A stretch of 64,000 bases of DNA, taken from assembly GCF_037392515.1 (NCBI RefSeq), contig NC_090283.1, positions 23,836,749 to 23,900,748 on the forward strand, in the 5' to 3' direction. Every line of letters begins with the position of its first letter. Positions within the stretch are counted from its first letter, which is position 1. Made by a program: the position numbers and the translations under genes. The notes under the pieces are model-generated. The model was not told the DNA's origin. It was given only the letters and a program-made list of their open reading frames with translations, and made no database searches. Positions 33,051-56,300 of the stretch are shown here, piece by piece. This DNA comes from Haliotis asinina (lineage: Eukaryota; Mollusca; Gastropoda; Lepetellida; Haliotidae).

Positions 33051-34393
33051 TTATAGATAAAATTAATCATAATATTGGTCTAATGGATAACTATGATTGT
33101 CTGGGCCTGTGATCATAAGTTGTGGTTGAAGTTAAGTAAAACAATAGTTCTCTGGATTAGGCATGGAAGATCTCATCATTCAGTGTAGTTATAACTGTAG
33201 AATGTGTGTCATTATCTTAACTTCATGTAAAATACTTTAATTTATTTAGCCAATGACGCTTTAACAAGTATCCGCATGACCCCTCCCAGGAGGGCGACAA
33301 CTTAAAAATATGTTACCCGCTGCCACGGTTTTTAAGTCTAGTAATTTCACTGTCCTTCGATGACAGGTGTTTAATGTTCTGAATTAATTGAAGTTTAATT
33401 TGTAAATTGTTCTCTGGAGTATTGACGATTTGACACTGAATTTTAATTCGTTCATCTCAACTCAAATCTACTTTAAGAAGAAATAACAATAATAATTGAT
33501 TTGTTCAGCGCTCAGTGGCGCTTAGCGGCTTCTGAAGCGAGTTTTTCTTCGTTACAACGAGTATTTCAAGTTTGATAAAATTACATCAGAACATGAAAAA
33601 CATGATCAAAATCACCGAAATATAATAAAATCAACGAAGATAAACTATCAGTATCGAACAAAATAACAAATAACTGAAATAACGAGATACATCAACTCAC
33701 AAAGCTATATCCTACCAAAGAGCGACAGTGAGGTTTTAGTACATTCCTGCTTAAAGCCCAGCTATGTACTTCCGCGTGTACTTCGAGCCTGGCTGTGAAC
33801 AAAATTACCATATAATTCGACTCGGTCTAGAAGCTCAAGGTCCGCAATTATCGACAGCTACCGACTGACTGATTGTCAGAGGATGTCAACACTGTTTACA
33901 ACAGGTTAAGTGCTTCGGAAGTTCGCGGGTCCAAGACGGTGATGACGGAAAATGTTTGATGGAGTACTTTTGCAGTTCATCTTCAGAAAAGTCTCGGCAA
34001 AACTGTCACCTTTCCCAAACTCATCGGAAAGAGTTTTAACATCATCATCATTAGATGAATACATAATGCAATGCGGAGGTAAACATGAGTTCAAAATAAT
34101 CAAAGCATGTATAAATAATATGTATAATTGATGGAGAATTATTTCATCCAATAAAGAACTGAAAAAGGAGGTCCGTACTGCGCGAAACTGCTTAAGAACA
34201 ATTTTTGTAAAGAATTAGTTTTCAATCTGAACTTTCCAAAGAAAAAGTCTTATTGATCTGGCCGATGTTGATTAATGTATGTCATCATATGTAGCATAAT
34301 TTATCCAAAGAAAAAGTACTTTTGGTATAACACTTACGGCGATTACAATAGTCCTCTGGGATTGAGAAGTTCCACAAAACGATCTTACCACTA
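33051..34393. other. No convincing gene
   Basis: AT-rich. A minus-strand frame at 33906-34151 includes TLSDEFGKGDSF and RHHRLGPANFRST, faintly like LINE ORF1 proteins, but too short to call. Confidence 0.4.
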
Positions 34394-34660
34394 GTGAGTG
34401 AGCTTTGCTTTACGCCGCACTCAGCATAGTCCAGCTATATGGCTGCAGTCTAAAGAATCGAGTCTGGACCAGATAATCCAGTGGTCGACAACATGAGCAT
34501 CGGTCTACGCAGCTGGGATACGATGACGTGTCAGTCAAGTCTGATCACTCGACCCTGTTAGTCGCCTCATGGGTTACTGAAGACCAGTTCTAACCATGAT
34601 CTTCCGGGGACACAAGCATGGGTCGACGAAAGCAATTTCTACCCCGGATTTTCACAAATA
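34394..34660 (-). repeat. SINE-A copy
   Basis: gtgagtgagctttgctttac, tcgagtctggaccagataat, ctgttagtcgcctcatgggt. Confidence 0.88.
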
Positions 34661-35576
34661 CAGGGCCTGAGTCAGACTATTTGATCACATCCCATTAAAG
34701 ATAAAATAAAATATTGATAATAATAATACTGATAATAAAGAAATATTCCGACATATAGAGAGTGTTTTCAGTGAGTCTAAACTAAACATAGTTGCGATTC
34801 ATGATCACTTGTATAACGTCATGGATAAAACTACAAACAATGTGAAATTACCAATCAGTGAAGAGCCTCTGTTGAAAGCGACGTGATTCCTCTGCGGGTA
34901 ATATAAAATAGACGGAGAACCTGATTCAGGTGGGTAGTTTGTGCCCGCATCTGAAGCAATCCTGATGAGAGTAGACGATGACATAAAACTTCGGAAGCAA
35001 TTAGCTACTCATGGTTGATTACACCCTTGGAGTTGGTTTGTGTGTTGACGGCAAATAAATCGCTTTTAACACTTCATTTTGCTAATTGCATTTCTTTATG
35101 ATTCGTGTTAAATGAGTTCGTTTGCCACGGCAAACAAAGGATTATGCTTTAATAATTTTGGACTGTGATATACCAGTCACAATTATCGATCTTCATCGAT
35201 AACGTCAGGTCATTGGAATAAATGTCATTACATTCATGTAGTTTAGACGTCATGCAATCCAAGGGATTGCAAATGTGTTTCGTTATTTTTGTGTTAGTTA
35301 AATGGTTTCGTTTATAACCCAGTTCTCAGTGTGACTCTGTGTATAAACTGAATAAATTGGAAAATGTTGACAGGAATATAAATCGTTGATATAAATCATT
35401 GGCTAACTGGATGACAGAGAAACATTTTCTCTCTTAAAAGTCTTTTAGGAACTGAAACTTGAATACATGACACGTTTTTATAGATAACAACGTCTTGACT
35501 TTATTGTTATCTTTGTACATTAAACTCCCACCACACACCCCATGAGGAAGAGTTAGCTCTGAAACGTTGTGATAAA
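34661..35576. other. No gene; possible retroelement 3'-end remnant at 35480-35576
   Basis: Only ccccatgaggaagagttagc tctgaaacgttgt stands out, resembling LINE/Penelope 3' ends. Confidence 0.4.
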
Positions 35577-35738
35577 GAGTGAATGAGAATGGTTTTACCT
35601 CGCTTTTAGCAATATTTCACAAATATCACATCAGGAGACACCAGAAATGGGCTTCACAATTTTATCCCATGTGGGAAATCGAACTCGTGCCCTCGGCGTG
35701 ACGGACGAACGCTTTAACCACTAGGCTACCCACCGCCG
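35577..35738 (-). repeat. SINE-B copy
   Basis: ggttttacctcgcttttagc, gacaccagaaatgggcttca, gggaaatcgaactcgtgccc, actaggctacccaccgcc. Confidence 0.92.
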
Positions 35739-35825
35739 TTCGTTTTAAAGAATAAAAAGGAGCGTCATGTATCCACGTTCTCCGTTCTTGTAGTACTCTA
35801 TGATCAGTCTACATGAGTGTGTATG

Positions 35826-35974
35826 AGGGCGGTGGGGTAGCCCAGTGGTTAAAGCGTTCGCTCGTCAAGCCGACAACCCGAGTTCGATTTCCCACATGGG
35901 TAGAATGAGTGAAGAAAACTGTGGTGATGTTGCTGGTATGTTACCAAAAGTGGGGTAAATTCAGACTAATTCAA
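35826..35974 (+). repeat. SINE-B copy
   Basis: ggcggtggggtagcccagtg, cgagttcgatttcccacatg; body partly deleted, tail degenerate. Confidence 0.9.
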
Positions 35975-36087
35975 TGACGTAGTACCTAAAAATATGATTA
36001 ATGCATTGATGGATATAATACACAAGTGTTTTTTTAGAAGATATCCCTTATTTACATTTGACTGTGTTTCACCGCTCATCTGAAAGA

Positions 36088-36350
36088 GTGAGTGAGTTTA
36101 GTTTTACGTCACACTCAGCAATATTCCAACTGTATGGCGGCAGTCTGTAAATAATCGAGCCTGGACCAGACAATCCAGTGATCAACAACATGTGCATCGA
36201 TCTGCGCACTTGGGAACCGGTTAGATGTGTCAATCTTGTCAGCGAGCCTGAACACCCGATCCAGTTAGTCGCCTCCTACGACAAGCAGAGTCGTCTTTTA
36301 TGGCACGCATTGGTTGCTGGAAGCTTGTTCTACCTTCACCGGTCCCTGAA
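36088..36350 (-). repeat. SINE-A copy, near full length
   Basis: gtgagtgagtttagttttac, gcctggaccagacaatccag, gttagtcgcctcctacgaca, cttcaccggtccc. Confidence 0.93.
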
Positions 36351-36425
36351 ACAGTACGGAACAAGGTGTAACAACGTCACTGCACGTCAGTGGCGGCAAG
36401 ATAACGTAACGTCATTAAATTGAGC

Positions 36426-36568
36426 GATTTTGGATCTACACCTCTTCTGGCAATATTCCTATCACGACTTATAAATACAGGGAACATCAGACATGGTCTT
36501 CACAAACTTCCGCTGTCGAATCCATGTATTTGGCATGAGGAAACGCTTTAACCACCAGGATACCTAAC
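36426..36568 (-). repeat. SINE-B copy, strongly diverged
   Basis: cttctggcaatattcctatc, acatcagacatggtcttcac, aaacgctttaaccaccagga. Confidence 0.65.
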
Positions 36569-36703
36569 GGTCCCCAGCGTCATTTGCGGGACGGAGTTGG
36601 GGAGTCTAACGGTCGTAATTTTCGTTCCCTCAAAGGGTGAGTAACACCTGCAGTAAACGTCTTTAACTCTGAAATATTTTCAGTTAGTTATGCATTTGAC
36701 CTC

Positions 36704-36960
36704 CACGAAACCCGCAAAGATCCGGGTCAGAATTTATCTTCAGGAACCCATTCTTGTCGTGAGCGGTGACTTACGGGATCGGATGGGCAGGATTCCTGAC
36801 TTGGTTGACTCCTGTTATCGTATACCAAATGCGTAGATTGATGCTTCTGTTGTTGATCACTGGATTGCCTGGTCGAGGCTTGACTATTTACAGACCGCTG
36901 CCATATAGCTGTAATATTGCTCAGCGCGGCGTAAAACTATACTCACTCACTTATTCATTC
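36704..36960 (+). repeat. SINE-A copy, near full length
   Basis: cacgaaacccgcaaagatcc, cttgtcgtgagcggtgactt, gactatttacagaccgctgc, cgcggcgtaaaactatactc. Confidence 0.92.
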
Positions 36961-37696
36961 ATGTTGGTGTAATCGAGAAATTTTCATATTTCATACTGGA
37001 TCCATAATTTTGTCGATATGATTCTTGTATAACAAAAAGTGAACCTGGACGCCGTCAAGTGATAATAATTATACTTCTTTAAAACACAAGCTCTATTCAG
37101 GGTTGCAATTTCTCAGTAAAGTACAGACTGTAGTAATTTTCTTGGGCTGGGTCCCAATCCTGGACTCAAATCACACCCTCAGAGTCAAATACATAACCGC
37201 AGTCTAGTAAACTCGGCCACCGTGCCTTCCACAAAATTGGAAGTCGGACAGCTGATAGTCTTGGAAACGGACGTGTACCCCTCTGATAAGAGTAAATTGG
37301 TATATATCCCACGGCCGAAATGCACAGTGCCACTTAGTGGTCACAAGAAGGTGGTCAAGATTCTTGTACTTTACTTCTTGCTAACAAATGTTCGGGGTAA
37401 GCAAATTGTGGATTTGAATTCTTCTCAACGCATGTAGACGTTCATAACATGAAAGAATTCCGGGGATTTGAATTTAACATAAATACTTCAAACGGAACTT
37501 ATTTCAGCATCACAATAAATGCTAGATATCCCCCAAGGTGACTTGATTTAGAAATCCCACAATTATAACAGAACATCAAATCAAAAATGGAGATTGAAAA
37601 AGCAGCACTAAAACATGGTAAGAGTGTCGTGGAAGGACCTCAGTGCATTTATATACACAGCCCTATTTGTTATGCACAACTTCTTCGTGAAGCTTT
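36961..37696. other. No gene recognised
   Basis: A 71-codon frame at 37222-37437 (+) has no domain or splice support. Confidence 0.45.
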
Positions 37697-37849
37697 GCTG
37701 ACTTGATTTGATCAGTTCCCAACTGTGTAGATCGATGCTCATGCTGTTGACCACGGGATTGCCGGGTCCAGGTTCGATTATTTAAAGACCGTCGCCATAT
37801 ATCTGGAATGCTGCTGAGTGCGGCGTAAAACTAAAATCACTCACTCAAG
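37697..37849 (+). repeat. SINE-A copy, 5' truncated
   Basis: gtagatcgatgctcatgctg, gattatttaaagaccgtcgc, gtgcggcgtaaaactaaaat. Confidence 0.9.
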
Positions 37850-38185
37850 CTGAACATTTATATAACCTTGCAGCAACACCCCTGCTGGAATTTTAAATAA
37901 ATATCCCAAATACAATATGAATGATCCAAAGAAAGTCAGACTGAAATATCCCCTGAGATGAGAAATGCCAAAGATTAAAGCGAAAATATAATGCTTTTGT
38001 TTTGAAACTAGTAGCGATTTATATTATTTCCTAAAATTGTTAGAAAGCGCACGTATATACTTCAAAATAACACCGCAAGATCGTCTGCTATCCACTTTGT
38101 TGGACCCATGAGAGCTGTTATGTTAACACACGCGTGCACGCAATCGTTCTGTTTGGTTTGTTTTATTTTCACCCACAACAAGCAT

Positions 38186-38371
38186 CGAGACGGGCAGGGG
38201 AGGTGGGGTAGCGTAGTGGTTAAGGCGGTCGCTCGTCACACCGAAGACCCAGGTTCGACTCCCCACATGGGTACATTGTGTGAAGCCCATTTTCTGGTGT
38301 CCCCCGCCGTGATATTGCTGGAATATTGCTAAAAGCGGCGTAAAACTTAACTCACTCACTCGAGACGGGCA
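38186..38371 (+). repeat. SINE-B copy with target-site duplication
   Basis: Full element (about 38197-38360) flanked by an exact 11-base duplication cgagacgggca at 38186-38196 and 38361-38371, proof of retroposition. One of the best-preserved copies. Confidence 0.97.
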
Positions 38372-38847
38372 CGGGTTGTCATGGAAAAGGGCAAGTGGTG
38401 TCAAGTGTTGCGTTATGTGAAAGAAGACAGCATTCATTACGCTCGCCCCTTTCCGTAACGTGAAAAATATATTCGTGACGAGCATGTTATTCTGGGACAA
38501 GCCGAATAGCGACTCGTGCCCATCTGGAAGCATTTCATATTGACGTAGGAAGATCGGAGTCACTTTAAACCGAACCGATAACTCTGTTCCCGTCTTATTC
38601 CAACAGAAGAACTCATTCATCGTTGATTTTGTTTTCGCGTAATTATATATTTTAAGGAATGAAACTTCTTGATACAACTAATTTGACATTTGACGTAATT
38701 ATTACCTTATATTTCCAATAATATTTCAGGAAAAGGTTTGATAAACATCAAAAAGGGATTTGTTTTATTGAATATGCATACATAAAATGTATCAAAGAAA
38801 GCAAACAAAAAAACAACAACAAAAAAAAACAACAAACAAACAAAAAA

Positions 38848-38910
38848 CCATTTCTGGTGTCCCCCGTCGAGATATTCCTAGAAGCGGCCAAAAAACAAAC
38901 TCACTCACTA
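38848..38910 (+). repeat. SINE-B fragment (3' end)
   Basis: catttctggtgtcccccgtc and caaactcactcactaga, after an A/C-rich run at 38806-38847. Confidence 0.8.
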
Positions 38911-39835
38911 GAGACGGAATTGGTGACATGCAGTTCCGGGTGTTGCGAGCTTACGGTACCTAATACAATAGAAGCGTAAAAAACGACTAAAACATTTATT
39001 GCTTCCCTGTATATCGAGTTTTATCACTACACAGATTTATTCTGGAAAACATAAGTAAACAATTTTTAATTGCTATGTATTTTCTACTTCTCAATCTGTC
39101 CAGTTTGGACTGTAGAACCCGTAACACTGGAAGAAAAAAAAACACAGCAATGATAACAATTTATATTTTGTTTTCATTGGTTCTCGTCTTTATGTACAAT
39201 TTTCATACAAACATCTATAAACAAATATATACAAAATATGAAATAAATTAAACGGAACAACACATGTTTCAGTGGTCTTGACTTCGTTCGTCTCATCGTT
39301 AAGACGGATATAAAGCCCGACCTTTAACACGTGAAACAAGGCAGTCATCCTCACTGCCTGGAACTGGGTTTGGCTGAAAGAGGCAATCCCTATTGTTGAT
39401 ATCGGGGGCACGCTGACCTTCACATTCCTCCAACGAGTCATAATGTTTTTGCAAGGATTAAAGATTTAGAAAAAAACAAGAAGGAGAATTGAGCCGATAC
39501 CCCGCATCGAATTCATTTCATTTTTATGCGCGGATTAATGATTATTTGGGATTGATCAAATAATTAAAATAATGAGTCGACAGAAGTTGGTTACTAAAAT
39601 GTAATCGATGCATCGATAGTTTTAATTGCTATCGGAGACTCAACAATTGCAATCCATCAATAGCTCGATGCATCGTTATATGTAAAGCCTTAGTATGAAG
39701 CGTTTCGAGTTGGGGGTCATCTCAAATAATTTGAAAAAAAATCTTTAACACTTGCAAAGACAAGGGGGCTAGAAGTTCCTCCATAGAGTTTTTGACATCT
39801 CACAAATTATCGAAGCAGATGTTCGTCGGGTATCT
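38911..39835. other. Downstream region of the VCBP-like gene
   Basis: No second gene recognised. Some of this should be 3' untranslated sequence of the minus-strand gene; an ATTAAA-like signal may lie near 39620 but is not convincing. Confidence 0.4.
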
Positions 39836-51117
<11,282 letters not shown>

Positions 51118-51177
51118 GGTATACGATGTGAATGACAGCTAATGACATGCGAAAGTCGTGACATTGTGGTAACCTTG

Positions 51178-51187
51178 TTATAAATGC
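51178..51187 (-). promoter_or_regulatory. Candidate TATA-like box of the VCBP-like gene
   Basis: gcatttataac on the minus strand, about 65 bases upstream of the ATG. Only the motif and its position support it. Confidence 0.35.
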
Positions 51188-51548
51188 TCACGTCCCCTCA
51201 TGACGCCATATCTCTTCATAACCTTACCGCGTTAATATCACAGTGATCTCAGTAAACTGCACCGATAACAAAGATAGGTATCTATATAACGTGTTATCGT
51301 CATCTTATACACAATTTGATCGTGGGATATTGGGATATTCTGTATTGAGATACCCTGAAGGTATAGGCTGGACGCATTGGGCATAAACAGGTGTAGCCAT
51401 TGGAAGAGGCGGTTAGGAGAGACTGCTGGTTGGGAAGATGCTTGGCGGATGCCTGTGAGGTTTATGGCGATAATATTACACATACACCTAGGGGCTTCAA
51501 TATGGCTTTGTTCAACACATAATAACATGATAAAAGTGATAACACGAA

Positions 51549-51760
51549 AGCGAAAGAGAGAATGGGGGAGGGGGGAGAAGGGGGGAGGGAGAGAGAGGGG
51601 GAGAGAGTGAGGGGAGAGAGAGGGGAGAGAAAGAGAGGGAGAGAGAGAGAGAGCGAGAGAAGGGGAGAGAGAGAGGGGTGAAGGAAAACACACAGAGAGG
51701 AGTAAGAGATGCAAAGGAGAAAGAGAGACAGACGCCAGAGGAGAGAGATAGGGAGAAGAG

Positions 51761-51794
<34 letters not shown>

Positions 51795-51835
51795 CTAAGG
51801 GAAGGAAGAGACGAGAGGGATAGAGAGAGATGGAA
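51549..51835. repeat. Long polypurine (GA-rich) tract
   Basis: Nearly 290 bases with very few pyrimidines on the plus strand, mostly gagaga and ggggag, upstream of the VCBP-like gene start. Confidence 0.9.
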
Positions 51836-52301
51836 TATTAGGCCAGTATCATGCTGATAATTGCATTCCATTTTGACAAGCGAAACACTCATTCACACAT
51901 TATACTCTCTTATCCCAATAAATTGTCGGAAAAAGGGTTTAGCTGAGCTCTGATCCGATATGAGCAAATCAAGGTCTTGATGAATGTTTTTGATGGTCAT
52001 GCTGATGTGTTGTGTGCAGTTCTTGTAATGTCTGAGGTGGCGCGTTGGTTTGTTTCAAACATTTCCCTAAAATTCAGCTTTTTCCTATGTCAACTTTCTT
52101 TTCTTGAAGAGTATATATACTATATTATCATTATGTGTTTCTATGAAGCCGGGTATACAAGCCGACACTGTTCAATGGAAGCATCACAAAGTTTACCCCG
52201 GATAGTCCAAACTGTGTGGAAAGCGAGTCTTAAATCTCCAAATCATCATGATCATCAAGATATAAGTATGCCAACATTATACACACATCTTATTGTGTCA
52301 C
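51836..52301. other. No gene recognised
   Basis: Nothing identified. Confidence 0.5.
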
Positions 52302-52317
52302 CATCATCATCATCATC

Positions 52318-52348
<31 letters not shown>

Positions 52349-52387
52349 CCTGCAATGGATGTATGTCCTACATCATAGATTGACTCT

Positions 52388-52431
<44 letters not shown>

Positions 52432-52470
52432 TATCGTCGTCGTCGTCGTCAGCAGCAGCAGCAGCAGCAC
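52302..52470. repeat. (ATC)n, (GTC)n and (AGC)n triplet arrays
   Basis: Several adjacent triplet runs with a short unique segment at 52350-52390. Confidence 0.95.
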
Positions 52471-53369
52471 AAGCAGCAGCATCGGTCTGTGAGTCTGTGA
52501 ATTGCAATTAGAAGTGTTAAGTATAAAAAGTGAGAACGTAGGAAAAAATTGTATGGATGCCAACATGTTTATTACAAGAAACACGGAAATTCGGAGGACG
52601 CAAGGTGGCAGATAGTTGTAGAAGTGCTTACGAACCATCAATAATCTCATTTGTCACCACACACTCCTTTCCGTGACAGCCAAGGAGTCTGCCCCTACCA
52701 GTGATTATACAGGACTGGGGTGCTTTGGTAAATGTATTACCCAGTGCTTATATCGGCTGCGGCATTATGTGATTATGTAAAAAAAATCAAGACAAATACT
52801 CGCCGTCATTTTGACATTTGAAGGAACAGATATAACAGATTTGTGTTGCCCAATTTGAAGCTTTTATTACGGGTGGAGCAAACTCACACACGTGCGTCTG
52901 TTTACATAATGGCTTTCATGTTTCCCACCGAGTTTTCCCTGACGATCGCGCTGACGTGCTTTGGAGATTTTATGTGCTCTTTAGGACAGTTTTCAAAAAT
53001 GCATCAGCTACCTGTTTCCACACAACACATTTATTGACATTTAAGTTTCAACTCTAGCACTATATAAGTAAGAGGTCAAGTTTCAACTGCACGTATACTG
53101 TATTCTTCCTTGTGACTGTGATGTCACATGCTTTGTGACGTCATAGCGCAGTTATGACGTCATAGATTTGACGTCATCGCATCAGTTTAAGTTCACCTGA
53201 TGAAGGGATATGGAATTACCCCGATTTATCTTGGTCAACAAATCAGTCAACTTTAAACTCATTGTGCTTACATTTCACTTCACTGGGGATATTTCAACTT
53301 ATTGGACAGGTCTTTGAACAGCTACCATTTTGAAACAACATATTAATACCTAATCAATCAACTTAAAAC
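52471..53369. other. No gene; three tgacgtca sites at 53136-53176
   Basis: Exact tgacgtca (CRE-type) at 53136, 53155 and 53169; otherwise nothing recognised. Confidence 0.5.
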
Positions 53370-56300
53370 TTAACCCCCTGGATGCCGAGTTTTTTTTCAG
53401 GCGCACATTTTCATAAAGTTTGAAAAGTGAACGTTGTGCGAGATTTGCGCTCGCGTGGTCCTGGATCTGCGTACGGCTATGAAATTGCACAGACATGTAG
53501 GATATTTGATTTCCTATCCGTTGGTATAAATATAATTGCGGCTACCTCAGGGGTTTGAGAAATAGACACTGCTAAAAGTTGTCAAAAACTTTTGTGTGTG
53601 TTCAAAAACAGTAAATTTCTCAGTTTTTTTATCATGCACCAATAAAAGCACTCTGCTACGATTTTTTTTAATTTGGCATCTTTACGGAAAGTATGAGCGA
53701 AGAAAATACAACTTGATATCTGAACGACATAAGTGTATATGAAATGGATGTATGTGCTAATGCATAACGTCATACTCACAAAATCAAAAATGACCCGCAA
53801 TAAATGTCAAAAATCGATTTTCTACTATGACGTCAAACGTCGACAGAGAGGTCATGCACGTATAAAGATAAGGGGGCAAAACTCAGCTATGGTTTACATT
53901 AGGTCAATGTAACTCCGATCACATGGAGAGAATTTGCTGTGGATATGGACAGTATATTTTCGTGATGTTTTGTTCACAGTGAACCAAACTATTCCAATAC
54001 AAAGTTCCCCAATGTGAGAGGATACCTTTTGGTAGTTTCACAATTTGTAAGAAAAGATGCAAGTGTACTACATCAAAAAGCAGGCAATAGCGATTTGGAT
54101 GTCCCTATCCGATACATATTTTAGTTCTTAGATTCCCATATTCTCCTGTTTGTGTATATGTATTTTTATTAATTTTCCATCATTATTAACGGAGTAACAG
54201 CCACATATTCAAACGTAATGAAATAACTGAAGATAATGCGACATTTTAGTTGACATCACGGCATGTTTTGTGCATTTTGTGACGTCGGAAAAAGACTACT
54301 CTGGTTGCTGATTAGTATATATCTAACCTAATTTCTACTCAATGTGTAAAAGATCTCGGCTTCTGTGTCAGAATTCAACACTTTTTAGCCAAAATATGAA
54401 ATGAATGGTTTCATCACTGAAATAGTGTCCTGATTATATCAACAATTACACGGTTTTACTACATATCTTATTGTGAGCAACACGCCCACCTGTCTAGCAT
54501 CAATTTAGCGTAAATGAAAATTTCACAACACCTGAATATTCATTGAGTATTCATTTAGGAAAAAGACTTTTCTTCTCATGATTATGAAATCAATTCCCTT
54601 CATTAGTATGCAATGAAAAGTACAAAGAGATCGATGTTTCAGTAAAGAAGTATTAGAAAATGGACGTAATGCTTGTCCAAATTAAGACTTGACCTGATGT
54701 ATATATTTTTAACAATTTCCGTATAAATATTGTTTGAGTTAGACATTCTGCCATCAGATATATTTTAATCGCATTTGAATTGACTTTATTATCGAAAAAC
54801 AATGATAATGAATCATGAAACGTTTTGACAAACTCGCACCTGGTCAATTAATATTCATAATAGTTTTGTCTATAAAAACGACACGAACCAATACAATGAA
54901 CAAGACAATTCCTTTAAATAGTAGTATGTGTGCCCCTACATTTGATAAAATGTACAAATCATTTTCATTAATATTATCCGTTTTACTTATAAGTTGGAAT
55001 TAAATCGCTGTTTATTAACCTGTTCATATGAAACTGCAATATTTGTCCCAACGTATTGAATATTGCACATGACGGGAACTAAAGCATATGTCGCAGTAAT
55101 GGCTACGTGTGATCTTCCAACACTTGTGTAGAGGCTTAAAATGTGGTATAATACACTTACTTAGACAGTTTCCCATGTAAATATTATTCAAACAATCAAA
55201 AGCTTTCAAAGAATAAAAACGGATACCTTATATCCACACATGATATGGTGTTGAACATGGATATACGTAGATACTGAAATCAGTTTCATGAAAAAATATC
55301 TGAACGATGCGCAAAATATACATCACAATACTAAAAGTGCAATCGGAATGGTATGGGCATTGTGTTTACTCTTGTTCAACCGACCTTCACCTCAAAGAAA
55401 TTGCCTAATATGTGCAACAATGTTGACGTATGACATCACTACCGATGACCGATTTCTTTCAAAATGGCGGCTTCGCTGAGAAGGGTACACAGGATTTTGC
55501 GACGACTTTTTACTTGATTCAGGGATCTTTTGTATATAAATGTGAGATGTAAGTAATCAGAATTATTCTGACTATCTGTGTATTGTGATATGTTCTTATC
55601 GTTTACATTGTAAATGACGGAAGAAGTCAGAAATGCCGATAAGTACCGTTGTCGTTCTGCGTGATTTTGCGTCAGTCATGGCGTCACGCTGCACTAAAAG
55701 TTTGACAGTTTCTTATGAATTACCAAATTATTTCATTGTATCTATTTTCAATTTGCTATTTTTTTGCCACGATACTCTTCCCCTGAATATACTAAGCGTA
55801 TTGAGCCATTGTAAGCAATGATTAGAGAGCTGGATGTTGGAAAATTTCCGAAAATGCTACGCAGTGTAAAATTGGAATTTTTCTTTGTTTACATTTCAGT
55901 CAAGCGCTGTCTTTCGAGCACAGCGTTCGTTTTCAAACAAAGCATATTTCGTTTCGTTTTGTCTAGACAGTTGGTATTGGTGACAAAGACCATTTGTAAT
56001 TTGATTGTAACATGCATGGGGAGTTCAATGATGCATTTGTCGTAGCTAACTATGAAGTATACATGATGTAATAGGCTTCTCAATACCGGCCTTCTCGAAA
56101 CGTGATTTTGCAAACACTATCCAATATGGCGGAAAGCGCACTTCGGCGTTCGTGTAAGTGTATTTTCGAAAACATCCCAACCGATTCTGGGTACATCGGT
56201 GACGTTTCAGAATTATCATTCCTGGTTACATGAAAACTTGATATCAGTGATCATTAATATGCTATTTTTGAAATTCATTACTCCCAGTAATTATCCGATT

